A DNA stretch of 64,000 nt, from positions 62,001 through 126,000 of the forward strand of contig NZ_FMTT01000004.1 of the NCBI RefSeq assembly GCF_900100345.1, read 5' to 3'. The notes beneath the pieces are model-generated. The model worked only from the letters and a program-made list of their open reading frames with translations, searched no databases and was not told where the DNA came from. Positions 24,965 through 35,271 of the stretch are shown in pieces (position 1 is the first letter of the stretch; every line of letters starts with the position of its first letter). Both the position numbers and the translations under genes were made by a program. This DNA is from Paenibacillus tianmuensis (GTDB taxonomy: Bacteria; Bacillota; Bacilli; Paenibacillales; NBRC-103111).

Positions 24965-26662
24965 CTAGCCGTTTTTCTTGAGCTTCTCCGCTTCTTCCTC
25001 CGCCAGCTTGTGGCGAAGCACTTTTCCGACGATCGTTTTCGGCAAGCTGTCCCGGAACTCGTACTGCTTCGGCACCTTGTACGCCGCAAGCCGCTCCTTG
25101 CACCAAGCCTTGAACGCATCGGCATCGCCCTTCGCCCCGGGCTTGAGCACGATATACGCCTTGACCGTTTCTCCGCGGTAGGTGTCGATGATTCCGGCGA
25201 CGACCGCCTCTTCGACATCGGGATGCTCGTACAATACCTCTTCTACCTCACGCGGATAAATATTGTAACCGCTCGCAATAATCATGTCCTTGCGCCGGTC
25301 CAAAATGTAAAAATACCCTTCCTCGTCCATTCGGCCCAAATCTCCCGTATACAGCCAGCCGTCCTTCAATACTTTCGCGGTTTCCTCCGGCTTGTTCCAG
25401 TAGCCCTTCATGACCTGCGGGCCGCGGACCGTCAGCTCTCCGATTTCGCCTACCAGCAGTTCCTCGCCTGTCTCCGGGTTCACGATCCGGGCCTCCGTAT
25501 CAGGGAACGGAATCCCGATGGAGCCCAGCTTCCGCTTCTCCCAAATGTTATTGGCATGCGTCACAGGGGACGCTTCGGTCAAGCCGTACCCTTCGATCAG
25601 CTTGCCGTCCGTAATCGATTCGAACGATTCCTGCACTTCCAGCGGCAAAGCAGCCGAGCCGCTGATACAGAACTGGATGGACGACAAGTCGAAACGCTTA
25701 ATATTCTGATGATGAATGAGCGAAATATACATCGTCGGCGCGCCGGGAAAAATGGTCGGCCTCAGCTTGTCGATCGTTTGCAGCACTTGATTGACCTCGT
25801 AGCGGGGAAGCAAAATCAAGGTGCCTGCCATATAAATGGACTGATTCAGCAGCACCGTCATCCCAAACACATGGAAAAAGGGCAGGACCGCCAAATACGT
25901 TTCTTTCGCAATTTGCGAACGGTACGACCAAAGCCGGCTTTGCATCGTATTGGCGATCAGATTCGTGTGCGTCAGCATGACGCCCTTCGGAATACCGGTC
26001 GTGCCGCCGGTATATTGAAGCAGCGCCAGATCGCGGTCGGCATCGACCTTCGCCTCCTGAGGCGTTACCGTCGCCTGCTCCAGCAGCTCCATAAACGCAA
26101 CGACGCCGTTTCCATAGACAACGTCGCGTTTCAGATTGTCTTTTTTGGCCTTTAACGGATAAAGCACGTTCTTGGGAAAAGGAAGATAGTCTTTGATGGA
26201 AGTGACGATCACATGCTTGATCCCGATCAGCGGGACCACCTTCGCGACGCGTTCATACAGCAGATCGAGCGTAACGATGGCCTGGGCGCCGGAGTCCTTC
26301 ATCTGGTACTCCAGCTCCCGCGGCATATACATCGGATTGGTCATGACGACGATGCCGCCCATCAGCATCGTTCCGTAGTAGGCGATAACCGCCTGTGGGC
26401 AATTGGGCAGCATTACCGCGACCCGGTCCCCCCTGCGAACGCCCAGGTTCGCAAGGGCGTTCGCAAAGCGGTAAACGGATTGAAGCAGTTGACGGTACGA
26501 TATTTTTTTGCCCAAAAAGTATAAGGCCGTATGGTTCGGATAGTCCGAAGCCGTTTGTACCAAAAAATGCGCTAAATTTTGCTTCGGGTATTCGCAGGTC
26601 GATGGTACTTCGACAGGATAATGTCTTAACCATGGCTTGTCGGACAAGTTCGACCACCCCAT
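24965..26662 (-). CDS. lcfA: Long-chain fatty-acid--CoA ligase
   Basis: A 565-residue AMP-forming ligase that activates fatty acids for beta-oxidation. The ATP loop is YTGGTTGIPKG (near 215), then GYGLTEASP, YTGDLGRMDEEGYF and DRRKDMI, with the C-terminal catalytic lysine in PKTIVGKVLR. The N-terminus (WLRHYPVEVPSTCEYP) matches Bacillus LcfA-type enzymes. Sixteen nt after fadE. Confidence 0.92.
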   Translation of the reverse strand: MGWSNLSDKPWLRHYPVEVPSTCEYPKQNLAHFLVQTASDYPNHTALYFLGKKISYRQLLQSVYRFANALANLGVRRGDRVAVMLPNCPQAVIAYYGTMLMGGIVVMTNPMYMPRELEYQMKDSGAQAIVTLDLLYERVAKVVPLIGIKHVIVTSIKDYLPFPKNVLYPLKAKKDNLKRDVVYGNGVVAFMELLEQATVTPQEAKVDADRDLALLQYTGGTTGIPKGVMLTHTNLIANTMQSRLWSYRSQIAKETYLAVLPFFHVFGMTVLLNQSIYMAGTLILLPRYEVNQVLQTIDKLRPTIFPGAPTMYISLIHHQNIKRFDLSSIQFCISGSAALPLEVQESFESITDGKLIEGYGLTEASPVTHANNIWEKRKLGSIGIPFPDTEARIVNPETGEELLVGEIGELTVRGPQVMKGYWNKPEETAKVLKDGWLYTGDLGRMDEEGYFYILDRRKDMIIASGYNIYPREVEEVLYEHPDVEEAVVAGIIDTYRGETVKAYIVLKPGAKGDADAFKAWCKERLAAYKVPKQYEFRDSLPKTIVGKVLRHKLAEEEAEKLKKNG

Positions 26663-26678
26663 TTGTCAGGTTTCAAGC

Positions 26679-28460
26679 TTAAACTACGTATTTTTCAGCT
26701 TCGATGACGCGAGAAGCGATTTCACGCTTGATCTCGATCGCATTGATCGGGGTTTTGCGGGTCAGTTTTTTCAGGACGGACAATTGGGTGCGCAGCATGT
26801 CGCCGGATTCCATCGCGGCCAGCGCTTCTTTCGCCCATTCCTCAATCCGCGCGAACGATTCGTGGAAGAAGACGGTCGTCATGTCGATGGCGTTCAGGGC
26901 TTTTCCTTCGCCGCCTGCGGCGATCAGCTTCTTCGTGCGCAGCAGCGCGCTTTCCATCGTGAAGACGGAAATCATGATATCGGCCAGGCGGCTCAAAATT
27001 TCCTGCTCCTGGTCCAGCTTCGTTTGATATTTTTGCACCGCTTGCGCACCGACCATAAGAAATATTTTTTTCGCCATAGCCAGCAAGTGGTTCTCCTGCT
27101 CCAGCGTTCCTTCGAACGTCTGCCCCGGCACCAGAGACAGCAGCTCGGACTGCAGCCCCATCGCTTTTTGCATCAAAGGCAGTTCCCCCTTCATGGCGCG
27201 CTTGATCAGCGTTCCGGGGATCAGCAGCCGGTTAATTTCGTTCGTGCCTTCGAAAATGCGGTTAATGCGGGAATCCCGGTAAATGCGCTCGATCCGGTAT
27301 TCCTGAGTAAACCCGTAGCCGCCGTGAATCTGCACGCCCTCGTCGGCCACGAAGTCCAGCGTCTCGGAGCCGAACACTTTGTTGATCGAGCATTCCAGCG
27401 CATACTCGGCGATCGCCTTGGCCGATTGCTGCCCAACGTTGGCGCTGCCATGATCGACTTCACTCAAGCCTTCGTCGAACAAGCCTGCGGTCCGGTACAC
27501 CATGCTTTCCAGCACGTACGTACGGGTGTTCATGTCGGCCAGCTTGGCTCCGATGAGCGGGAAGGACGAAATTTTGCGTCCGAACTGCGTCCGCTCGTTG
27601 GCATATTTGGCCGAAAGCTCAATCGAATCCTTGGCGGCTCCGACGCAGCCTGCGGCAAGCTTGAAGCGGCCGATGTTCAAGATGTTAAAGGCGATCAGGT
27701 GGCCCTTGCCAGCCTCCCACAGCAGGTTTTCTACCGGCACCTTCACATCTTCCAGAATGAGCGGGCATGTGGACGAGCCTTTGATACCCATCTTCTTCTC
27801 TTCCGGTCCGATGCTCACGCCTTCCATCGTCCGCTCGACGATGAACGTGCTGAAGTCGGTTCCGTTCACTTTCGCGTACACGATGAACACGTCGGCAAAG
27901 CCGGCGTTCGTAATAAACTGCTTCGTCCCGTTCAAAATATAATGGCTGCCGTCCTCGGACAAGACTGCCGTCGCCTTGGCGCCCAGCGCGTCGGAGCCGG
28001 AGGATGGCTCCGTCAGGCAGTAGGCGGCGACTTTCTGGCCGGTCGAAAGCTGCGGCAAATATTTTTTCTTCTGCGCTTCGGTGCCGAAATACACGATTGG
28101 CAGCGTGCCGATTCCGACGTGCGCGCCTACGGTCAGCGCGAAAGCAGAAGCCTTGGTCAGCCGTTCGTTGATTAGCGTCGAGCTGACCTTGTCAAGGCCG
28201 AGCCCGCCGTACGCTTCCGGCACGTCGGCGCCGAGCAGGCCGAGCTCCCCGGCCTTGCGCAGCATTTTTACGGACAACTCGTAATCGAGCTTCTCGATCT
28301 CCTCGTCGTGAGGAGCAACGTCGCCGGCGACGAAGTCTTCCGTTGTCTGCGCGATCATCCGATGCTCTTCCGTAAAGTCCTCCGGGGTCACGACCCGGGT
28401 AAAATCGATATCTTCGATAATAAAGCTTCCGCCGACCACTTTGCTGATCATTTTGCTCAT
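26679..28460 (-). CDS. fadE: Acyl-CoA dehydrogenase (FadE)
   Basis: FAD enzyme making the 2-enoyl-CoA; electrons go to EtfAB. The 593-residue product is longer than the usual 380 because of a C-terminal helical extension (about 405-593), as in B. subtilis FadE. Motifs: CLTEPSSGSDALGAKA, the adenine/FAD region RTQFGRKIS, and the catalytic glutamate near RIYRDSRINRIFEGTNEI. ATG 28460 has AAGGAGAG 8 nt upstream. Confidence 0.93.
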   Translation of the reverse strand: MSKMISKVVGGSFIIEDIDFTRVVTPEDFTEEHRMIAQTTEDFVAGDVAPHDEEIEKLDYELSVKMLRKAGELGLLGADVPEAYGGLGLDKVSSTLINERLTKASAFALTVGAHVGIGTLPIVYFGTEAQKKKYLPQLSTGQKVAAYCLTEPSSGSDALGAKATAVLSEDGSHYILNGTKQFITNAGFADVFIVYAKVNGTDFSTFIVERTMEGVSIGPEEKKMGIKGSSTCPLILEDVKVPVENLLWEAGKGHLIAFNILNIGRFKLAAGCVGAAKDSIELSAKYANERTQFGRKISSFPLIGAKLADMNTRTYVLESMVYRTAGLFDEGLSEVDHGSANVGQQSAKAIAEYALECSINKVFGSETLDFVADEGVQIHGGYGFTQEYRIERIYRDSRINRIFEGTNEINRLLIPGTLIKRAMKGELPLMQKAMGLQSELLSLVPGQTFEGTLEQENHLLAMAKKIFLMVGAQAVQKYQTKLDQEQEILSRLADIMISVFTMESALLRTKKLIAAGGEGKALNAIDMTTVFFHESFARIEEWAKEALAAMESGDMLRTQLSVLKKLTRKTPINAIEIKREIASRVIEAEKYVV

Positions 28461-28495
28461 GTCCGAATCTCTCCTTCGTTTCTTGGGATTTTCGT

Positions 28496-29680
28496 TTAGC
28501 CTGCATGAACCTCGAACACACCGGCCGCGCCCATGCCGCCGCCGATGCACATGGAGACGACGCCGATGCCGCCGCCCCGACGGCGCAGCTCGTGAATCAG
28601 CGTCGCGGTCAGCTTCGTGCCCGTGCATCCAAGCGGGTGACCCAGCGCGATCGCGCCGCCGTTCACATTGACCTTCTCTTCGTCCAAGCCGAGCTGACGG
28701 ATGATGTGCACGCATTGGGACGCGAACGCCTCGTTGATTTCGAACAAATCGACGTCGCCGATCGAAAGGCCAGCCATCTGGAGCGCTTTAGGAATCGCCT
28801 CCACTGGCCCGACGCCCATAATTTCCGGGTCCACCCCGGCCAGCGCGAACGAACGGAACGTCGCGAGCGGCTTCAAGCCGAGCGCTTCCGCGCGCTCCTT
28901 GCTCATCACTACGGCTGCGGCCGCGCCGTCGCTCATTTGCGACGAGTTGCCTGCCGTTACCGTACCGTTCAGCTTGAAGGACGGCTTCAGCTTGCCCAGC
29001 ACTTGGGCCGTCGTTTCGGCGCGGACGCCTTCGTCCGTATCAAACGCGAACGCCTCGCTTTTGACCTTCCCGTTGTCGCCCACTTGCGTCCATTGCGTCT
29101 GCACCGGAACGATTTCGTCACGGAATTTCCCGTCGCGGATTGCAGCCGCCGCTTTTTCGTGGGAACGCGCGGAGAACCGGTCCTGATCCTCACGGGAAAT
29201 GCCGAACTGTTCGGCGACATTTTCGGCCGTATGGCCCATGCCGATATAGACCTCCGGCATTTGTTCCACGATCTTCGGATTCGGCGAAAGCTTGAATCCG
29301 GTCATTGGCACGTGGCTCATGCTCTCGACGCCGCCGGCAACGATCACGTCGGCTGAACCGAGCATAATCCGCTCTGCCGCGAAGGCGATCGATTGCAGGC
29401 CGGACGAGCAGAACCGGTTGACTGTGAGCGCCGGAACGGTCACCGGAAAACCGGCATAGAGCGACATGATGCGGGCAAAGTTCAGCCCTTGCTCGCCCTC
29501 CGGCATCGCGCAGCCGATAATGATATCCTCGACATCCTCTTTCTTCAGACCAGGCGCCCGCTCCACGGCGGCTTCGAGCACGGCCTTGCCCATATCCTCC
29601 GCGCGCGTTTGGGCCAACTGGCCTTTTTTCGCTTTGCCGACCGCGGTGCGGGCAACCGATACGATTACAGCTTCTCTCAT
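28496..29680 (-). CDS. fadA: Acetyl-CoA C-acyltransferase (3-ketoacyl-CoA thiolase, FadA)
   Basis: The 394-residue thiolase cleaves 3-ketoacyl-CoA, releasing acetyl-CoA. The nucleophilic cysteine is in [10 protein letters not shown] (near 88), the catalytic histidine in GHPLGCTG and the second cysteine in [12 protein letters not shown] 29680 is preceded by GAGAGGTG. It follows fadN by 23 nt; a FadN plus FadA pair forms the classical Bacillus trifunctional set. Confidence 0.95.
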   Translation of the reverse strand: MREAVIVSVARTAVGKAKKGQLAQTRAEDMGKAVLEAAVERAPGLKKEDVEDIIIGCAMPEGEQGLNFARIMSLYAGFPVTVPALTVNRFCSSGLQSIAFAAERIMLGSADVIVAGGVESMSHVPMTGFKLSPNPKIVEQMPEVYIGMGHTAENVAEQFGISREDQDRFSARSHEKAAAAIRDGKFRDEIVPVQTQWTQVGDNGKVKSEAFAFDTDEGVRAETTAQVLGKLKPSFKLNGTVTAGNSSQMSDGAAAAVVMSKERAEALGLKPLATFRSFALAGVDPEIMGVGPVEAIPKALQMAGLSIGDVDLFEINEAFASQCVHIIRQLGLDEEKVNVNGGAIALGHPLGCTGTKLTATLIHELRRRGGGIGVVSMCIGGGMGAAGVFEVHAG

Positions 29681-29703
29681 GGGTTTCACCTCTCCCGGGA
29701 TTA

Positions 29704-32100
29704 TTAATTGCGCAGCGCTTTGCCTTTGGACAACATGTGCTGTATGCGCTGCCGCGTTTTCTGCTCGCCGCACAAGCTCAGGAACGCCTCGCGCTCCAGA
29801 TCGAGCATGTACTGCTCCGTCACCAGCGAGCCTGCGGGCACATCGCCTCCGGCCAGCACGTGCGCCAGCTTATTGGCAATTTTCACATCGTGATCGCTGA
29901 TATAGCCACTCTGCCGCATCGAATAAGCGCCGAGCTGCAGCACCGCTTTGCCGTCGGCTCCCGCGACGCGGATTTTTTCTTCGCGAACCGGCTCGTAGCC
30001 TGCCTTCACCATACCCAGAACGGACTGCTTCGCTTCGTGAATCAAGTGGTCCTGATTGATGACGACCCGGTCCGCCGGCTTGAACAGCCCCAGCTTGAAC
30101 GCATCGTGGCCGCTGGCCGATACCTTCGCCGTGCCGATCGTCTCGAACGCTTGGTTCAAGTACGGCTGCAGATCGGCGTCCGGATGCGCGGCATGCTGGC
30201 TTATGCGAAGCGCCATCTCCTTGCAGCCGCCCCCGGCCGGAATCAGGCCAACGCCGACCTCCACCAGGCCGAAGTACGTCTCCGCCGAAGCGACGATCTG
30301 ATCCGCCGGCATGCACGCCTCCACGCCGCCGCCAAGCGCCATCCGGTGCGGCGCCGCCACGACCGGCTTTTCGAACCGTTTTACCTTGTACATCGTGTTC
30401 TGGAACTGGTGGATGATGCTGTCGATTTCATCCCATTCCTCGTCCTGCGCTTCCATAAGCAAAATCATCAGATTCGCGCCCACGCAGAAGTTCCGCCCCT
30501 GGTTGGCGATGACAAGCCCGTCGTAGTTGCTTCGCACTTCGTTCAGGCTTTGCTGGATCATCGTCAAAATGTCCGCCCCGATCGCATTGTTCGGCGAGTG
30601 GAATTCGAGGCACGCGACCCCGTCGCCAAGATCGATCAGGCTGGCGCCGCTGTTGGATTTCACGACGCGGTTCTGTTCCTTCAGGCTGCGCAGCGAGATG
30701 ACCTCCGGCGCCGTTTCCAGCTCCTTATGCTGCCCGCCGTGTACATAGAACGTTGCGCCTTCCTGCTTCTTGTAGAACGACGTGTTGCCCTGCGCGATCC
30801 ACTCCTTCACCCAGCCGGGAACGGTCGTACCTTCCGCTTCCATCCGCTCGACCGACCGGACCAGTCCAATGGCGTCCCACGTTTCGAACGGACCGAGCTC
30901 CCAACCGAAGCCCCATTTCATCGCTTCGTCGATTTCGCGGATCGAATCGGCAATTTCACCGAGCTTGGCGGCCGAGTACACAAGCACCTTCTTCAAAATG
31001 TTCCACGCCAGCTCGGAATAACGGTCGCCCGCTCCGAGCAGCGCCTTCGTTTTCTCCCGCGCGCCCTTCGCCAGCTTCGCCGCTTCCAGCGAGGCGGATG
31101 CCGCTTTTTTCTGCGGCACATAGTCCATGGTCGAGAAGTCGAGCGACAAAATTTCGCTGCCGTTCGGCCCTTTTTTCTTCAAATAAAAGCCTTGTCCCGA
31201 CTTCTCGCCGAGCCAGCCTTTGTCCACCATGCCGCGCAGCACGGGCGATTCGGCAAACACGGCCTTTTCGGCTTCGTCCGAGACGTTCTCATATACGTTA
31301 TTCGCCACGTGCACGAAGGTGTCGAGTCCAACGAGATCGAGCGTTCGGAACGTCGCGCTTTTCGGGCGGCCGAGCGCCGGACCCGTCACGGCGTCCACCT
31401 CTTCGACGCGGTACCCCTTCTCCTGCATTTCCTGCAGCGTGACGAGCAGCCCGTACGTACCGATCCGGTTGGCAATGAAGTTCGGCGTATCTTTAGCCAG
31501 TACGACGCCTTTGCCGAGGCGGTTCTCGCAAAATTGCTTCATGCCGCTGACGATGGCCGGGTCGGTATGCTTGCCTGGAATCACCTCTAGCAGCTTCATA
31601 TAACGCGGAGGATTGAAAAAGTGCGTGCCGAGAAAATGGCGCTTGAACGCTTCGCCGCATTCGGCGGACATGGCATTGATCGAAATGCCGGACGTATTCG
31701 AGCTGACGACGGTGCCTTCTTTCCAGTGCGCCTCAATCTTTCTGAGCAGTTGTTTCTTGGCGTCCAAATTTTCGACGATCACTTCAATGACCCAGTCGAC
31801 GTCCGCAATTTGCGCCAAATGATCCTCCAGATTGCCCGGCGTGATGCGCTCTGCGAAAGTAGCGTCGTACAGCGGCGCGGGCTTCGTCTTTTTCAGCTTG
31901 GCTATCGCTTGAACAGCCAATCGGCTGCGCACGGCAGGATGCTCCAGCGTGAGCCCTTTGGCCGCTTCCTCTTCCGTCAGCTGCTTCGGAACGATGTCGA
32001 GCAGCAGGCAGGGAATTCCAGCGTTTGCCAGATGAGCGGCAATGCCGGAGCCCATGACACCCGACCCGATGACGGCTGCTTTGCGTATCGATCTCATCAT
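29704..32100 (-). CDS. fadN: 3-hydroxyacyl-CoA dehydrogenase / enoyl-CoA hydratase (FadN)
   Basis: A 798-residue bifunctional enzyme. The N-terminal dehydrogenase has the NAD loop [13 protein letters not shown] (residues 9-21) and [15 protein letters not shown]. The C-terminal part holds the crotonase domain with [10 protein letters not shown] and [17 protein letters not shown]. Domain order (dehydrogenase first) is the Bacillus FadN type rather than enteric FadB. GGGAGG lies 11 nt before ATG 32100. First of fadN-fadA-fadE-lcfA-thioesterase-SCP2; no FadR box was seen directly upstream, so read-through from etfD is possible. Confidence 0.95.
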   Translation of the reverse strand: MMRSIRKAAVIGSGVMGSGIAAHLANAGIPCLLLDIVPKQLTEEEAAKGLTLEHPAVRSRLAVQAIAKLKKTKPAPLYDATFAERITPGNLEDHLAQIADVDWVIEVIVENLDAKKQLLRKIEAHWKEGTVVSSNTSGISINAMSAECGEAFKRHFLGTHFFNPPRYMKLLEVIPGKHTDPAIVSGMKQFCENRLGKGVVLAKDTPNFIANRIGTYGLLVTLQEMQEKGYRVEEVDAVTGPALGRPKSATFRTLDLVGLDTFVHVANNVYENVSDEAEKAVFAESPVLRGMVDKGWLGEKSGQGFYLKKKGPNGSEILSLDFSTMDYVPQKKAASASLEAAKLAKGAREKTKALLGAGDRYSELAWNILKKVLVYSAAKLGEIADSIREIDEAMKWGFGWELGPFETWDAIGLVRSVERMEAEGTTVPGWVKEWIAQGNTSFYKKQEGATFYVHGGQHKELETAPEVISLRSLKEQNRVVKSNSGASLIDLGDGVACLEFHSPNNAIGADILTMIQQSLNEVRSNYDGLVIANQGRNFCVGANLMILLMEAQDEEWDEIDSIIHQFQNTMYKVKRFEKPVVAAPHRMALGGGVEACMPADQIVASAETYFGLVEVGVGLIPAGGGCKEMALRISQHAAHPDADLQPYLNQAFETIGTAKVSASGHDAFKLGLFKPADRVVINQDHLIHEAKQSVLGMVKAGYEPVREEKIRVAGADGKAVLQLGAYSMRQSGYISDHDVKIANKLAHVLAGGDVPAGSLVTEQYMLDLEREAFLSLCGEQKTRQRIQHMLSKGKALRN

Positions 32101-32268
32101 GATATTGCTTACCTCCCAATACGTTTTTGATATAGATTGCTTGAACAAACGTGTGAGTAAAGCATTCGGCGGCGTCTTGCAGCCGGGCAGGCGAATTTCA
32201 TTGCGTAACCTATCAGCACCCGCCGTCCCCACTAAGCATTCGCCTTGCGGGGACAGCGGAGGCCGGTC

Positions 32269-34449
32269 TTATGATCCGCCCACGCCGATTGCATCGTTCG
32301 CCGGTTGTATATGGGATTCGCCGAATACGGATTGCTCCAGTATTTCGGCGATATCTCTCGCCTTGACGCGGTCTTCCGCTTCCTTCATCTTCGTGCCGTC
32401 CTCCATCATCGTCAGACAGAACGGGCACGCGCTGCTGATGACCGTCGGGTTCGTTTCGAGCGCCTGCTCGGTCCGCGCCAGATTGACGCGCTTGCCCGAC
32501 GTTTCCTCCATCCACATCATGCCGCCGCCCGCTCCGCAGCACATCCCGTTCTCGCGGGTGCGCTCCATCTCGACGAGCTCGACGCCGGGGATCGCACGCA
32601 GCACGTTGCGGGGCTGCTCGTAAACGTTGTTGTAGCGGCCTAGGTAACACGAATCGTGATACGTGATCCGCTCGTTCACCGCATGGCGCGGCGTCAGCTT
32701 GCCCGACCGGATAAGCCGGTCCAGCAGCTCCGTATGGTGAAGCACCTCCACGCCCTCCAGCCCGAAGTCCGGGTACTCGTTTTTGAGCGTGTTGTACGTA
32801 TGCGGACAAGCGGTGACGATTTTTTTGACGCCATATTTCTCGAAAACGGCGATATTTTCCGCGCACAATTGCTGGAACAGCATTTCGTTGCCAAGCCTGC
32901 GCGGCGTGTCGCCGGAATTTTTCTCCTCGTTGCCGAGAATCGCGAAGCTGACGCCGGCCTCGTGAAGCAGCCGGACAAACGCCCGCGATATTTTGCGGCT
33001 GCGCAAATCATAGGAGCCCATCGAGCCGACGAAGAACAAGTACTCGAAATCCGGGTTTTCCTTGACCGTCGGAACCGCAATGCCGTCGATTTCCCCGGTC
33101 CACTTCACCCGGTCGCTGCGGCTGAGTCCCCACGGGTTGCCCTGCCGCTCGATATTTTGCATCGCGCGCTGGCCTTCATGCGGCATGCTGCCCTGCATCA
33201 GGACGAGATGCCTGCGCAGATCGATAATTTTGTCCACGTGCTCGTTGCCGACCGGACATTGGTCTTCGCAGTTGCGGCATGTCGTACAGGACCAGATCTC
33301 GTCCTCGGTCATCACATCGCCGATCAGCTCGGCTTCCTCTGCCGGCTTCTCCCGCACCTTCCATGCGTTCTGCTGCCATGCCAGCGTCGGACGAATATCG
33401 GTGATCCCTTCGGTCTCCCACCGGACGCCCGGCTCGGCCGCCGCCATCGAATGGGCCCCCGCAGCGGAGAACGCGTATTCCGGCACCCACGGGGACTTGG
33501 ACGTCACCGCCGTGCCTTTTTCCGTCAGATGATCGCGCAGCTTGACGATCAAGTGCATCGGCGAAAGCGTCTTGCCGGTGTTCGAGGCCGGGCACACATT
33601 CGTACAGCGCCCGCATTCGACGCAGGCGTAGAAGTCCAGCATCTGCTTCTGCGTAAAATCCTCGATCTTGCCGACGCCGAACGACTCGGCTTCTTCGTCT
33701 TCCAGATCCAGCTTTTTCAGCCGCCCTACCGGCTCCTTGCGGCGGAACCATATATTAATAGGCGCGGTCAAAATATGAAAATGCTTCGATTGCGGCACAT
33801 ATACGAGAAATGCCAGCAAAATCAGCAGGTGGAGCCACCAGCATACATAGAACAGCACCGCCGCCGTCTGGCCGGATAAGCCTTCGAACGCCGCCGCAAT
33901 CGCGGAGGAGATCGGCGTGTAGGCTGCGCTTGTATGCGAGCCAAGCCAGAGCCGCTCGAAGGCGAGCGACAGCAACACGGACAGCATCAAGCCGAAAATA
34001 AAGAAGACGACGATGCTCGGCTTCCAGCCTTTTTTCAGGCGGGGCAGGTTCTCCACATAGCGGCGGTAGACTGCATACCCCATCGCCACGAGGATCGAGA
34101 ATACCGTAATTTCCTGCAGCAGACCGAAGACGGCGTACCCGGGGAAGGATACGCTTGCCCCTCCGCGCAGCCCCTTCACGATCAGATCCAGAGCACCGAA
34201 CTGCAGGATGATGAAGCCGTAAAAAATAACAAAGTGCATGATTCCGCTTTTTTTGTCCTTCAGCAGCTTCTTCTGGCCGAATATTTCGGCCATAAACTCG
34301 CCCAGCCGCTCCTTGCCCTGCTGCCGGAAATCTACGGGCTGCCCGAGCTTCATATAAACGTAGCGGTGAGACACGGCTTTCCAAAACAGGCGGATTGCGT
34401 ACGCTGTTACAGCAAGAAAGGCAAGCAGGTTCACGATGAGCCACATCAT
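32269..34449 (-). CDS. etfD: Membrane (Fe-S) electron-transfer protein EtfD/FadF
   Basis: A 726-residue heterodisulfide-reductase-like protein that passes electrons from EtfAB to menaquinone. The first 225 residues hold about five membrane helices (NarI-like). Two 4Fe-4S clusters follow (CVECGRCTNVCP, CTTCRNCEDQCP). The C-terminal CCG domains contain CYLGRYNN, GMCCGAGGGMMW and ACPFCLTMM. B. subtilis FadF has this layout. It is divergent from fadR-etfBA. Confidence 0.93.
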   Translation of the reverse strand: MMWLIVNLLAFLAVTAYAIRLFWKAVSHRYVYMKLGQPVDFRQQGKERLGEFMAEIFGQKKLLKDKKSGIMHFVIFYGFIILQFGALDLIVKGLRGGASVSFPGYAVFGLLQEITVFSILVAMGYAVYRRYVENLPRLKKGWKPSIVVFFIFGLMLSVLLSLAFERLWLGSHTSAAYTPISSAIAAAFEGLSGQTAAVLFYVCWWLHLLILLAFLVYVPQSKHFHILTAPINIWFRRKEPVGRLKKLDLEDEEAESFGVGKIEDFTQKQMLDFYACVECGRCTNVCPASNTGKTLSPMHLIVKLRDHLTEKGTAVTSKSPWVPEYAFSAAGAHSMAAAEPGVRWETEGITDIRPTLAWQQNAWKVREKPAEEAELIGDVMTEDEIWSCTTCRNCEDQCPVGNEHVDKIIDLRRHLVLMQGSMPHEGQRAMQNIERQGNPWGLSRSDRVKWTGEIDGIAVPTVKENPDFEYLFFVGSMGSYDLRSRKISRAFVRLLHEAGVSFAILGNEEKNSGDTPRRLGNEMLFQQLCAENIAVFEKYGVKKIVTACPHTYNTLKNEYPDFGLEGVEVLHHTELLDRLIRSGKLTPRHAVNERITYHDSCYLGRYNNVYEQPRNVLRAIPGVELVEMERTRENGMCCGAGGGMMWMEETSGKRVNLARTEQALETNPTVISSACPFCLTMMEDGTKMKEAEDRVKARDIAEILEQSVFGESHIQPANDAIGVGGS

Positions 34450-34532
34450 TTGTTATATCCATCCTTTCCGTCCGATTAGGTCCAAGCTGTGGCATGCTTG
34501 TTTGAAAGCGATAACATTAGGCCCCCATAAAA

Positions 34533-34580
34533 ATCTTATGAGCAAAACACATTGACAAGCAGCAGCGTTTCTCATAAGAT
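34533..34580. repeat. Inverted repeat spanning the fadR/etfD promoter region
   Basis: ATCTTATGAG (34533-34542) and CTCATAAGAT (34571-34580) are perfect 10-bp inverted copies. The right arm contains the fadR -10 TAAGAT; the left arm offers the same -10 to the opposite strand for etfD. Confidence 0.75.
34552..34580 (+). promoter_or_regulatory. Promoter of fadR-etfBA
   Basis: TTGACA (34552-34557), 17-nt spacer, TAAGAT (34575-34580). The FadR operator begins 10 nt after the -10. Confidence 0.8.
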
Positions 34581-34590
34581 GAAATTGAAA

Positions 34591-34608
34591 TGAATGAATA
34601 CTCATTCA
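34591..34608. promoter_or_regulatory. FadR operator
   Basis: TGAATGAATACTCATTCA matches the B. subtilis FadR consensus TGAATGAMTANTCATTCA. It covers the predicted start of the fadR transcript, so FadR should repress its own operon and, at a distance, etfD. Confidence 0.92.
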
Positions 34609-34642
34609 GTTTCTGACTGAATAATAACATGGTGGTGATTGG

Positions 34643-35227
34643 ATGGCAAGCAAAAAAATGGAGAAGCACAATTTGATACTGGATGCGGCGCTGAAAGTCA
34701 TCGCCGAAAACGGCTATCATAACGCGCAGGTTTCCCGGATTGCCAAGGAAGCCGGCGTAGCAGACGGAACGATTTATTTATATTTTAAAAACAAGGAAGA
34801 CATTCTTATTTCTCTCTTCCAAAAAAAATTGGGCGACCTAGTCGGTCAATTTCACAGCAGCATCAAGGAGACGGACTCTGCGGACGAGGCGCTGCGCAAA
34901 ATTTGCGAGATCCACTACACGATGCTGGAGCAAAACGTCGATCTGGCGTTCGTCACCCAAATCGAGCTGCGGCAAAGCTCGCTGGCGCTGCGCAAGGAAA
35001 TCGGCCTTGTCGTCAAAACGTATATCGAGCTGATCGAAAAGATGCTGCGCCAAGGCATCGAACAAGGCATCTTCCGGGCCAACCTGGACGTCAAGCTGAC
35101 GCGCCTGCTCGTGTTTGGCTCCATGGACGAGGTAGTCACTTCATGGTTGATCGCCGGCCGTAAATATTCGCTCACGGCGCAGGTCGATAAAACCGTAGAG
35201 TTTTTCATACAAGGGTTGAAGGCTTAA
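34643..35227 (+). CDS. fadR: TetR-family fatty-acid degradation regulator FadR
   Basis: A 194-residue TetR regulator: helix-turn-helix at residues 8-52 (VIAENGYHNAQVSRIAKEAG, then DGTIYLYFKNKEDIL) and a C-terminal ligand domain that in B. subtilis binds long-chain acyl-CoA. The operator at 34591-34608 and the neighbouring fad and etf genes identify it as FadR. The start codon has GGTGG-type pairing 8 nt upstream (ggtggtgattgg). Confidence 0.93.
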   Translation: MASKKMEKHNLILDAALKVIAENGYHNAQVSRIAKEAGVADGTIYLYFKNKEDILISLFQKKLGDLVGQFHSSIKETDSADEALRKICEIHYTMLEQNVDLAFVTQIELRQSSLALRKEIGLVVKTYIELIEKMLRQGIEQGIFRANLDVKLTRLLVFGSMDEVVTSWLIAGRKYSLTAQVDKTVEFFIQGLKA

Positions 35228-35271
35228 TACGTTATATTGTCTTTATTTTGTATGGGAGGGGCATTGGACTT

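Noticed and set aside
24671-26155. 494-residue plus-strand frame opposite lcfA
   Set aside because: Antisense shadow; low-complexity basic translation without motifs.
26637-28175. 512-residue plus-strand frame opposite fadE
   Set aside because: Antisense shadow of a well-supported gene.
29737-31590. 617-residue open frame on the plus strand opposite fadN
   Set aside because: It is the antisense shadow of the crotonase and dehydrogenase domains; composition is His/Arg-rich and no motif or start site is seen.
34450-34532. Search for a second FadR box on the etfD side
   Set aside because: No sequence close to TGAATGAMTANTCATTCA was found there or upstream of fadN.
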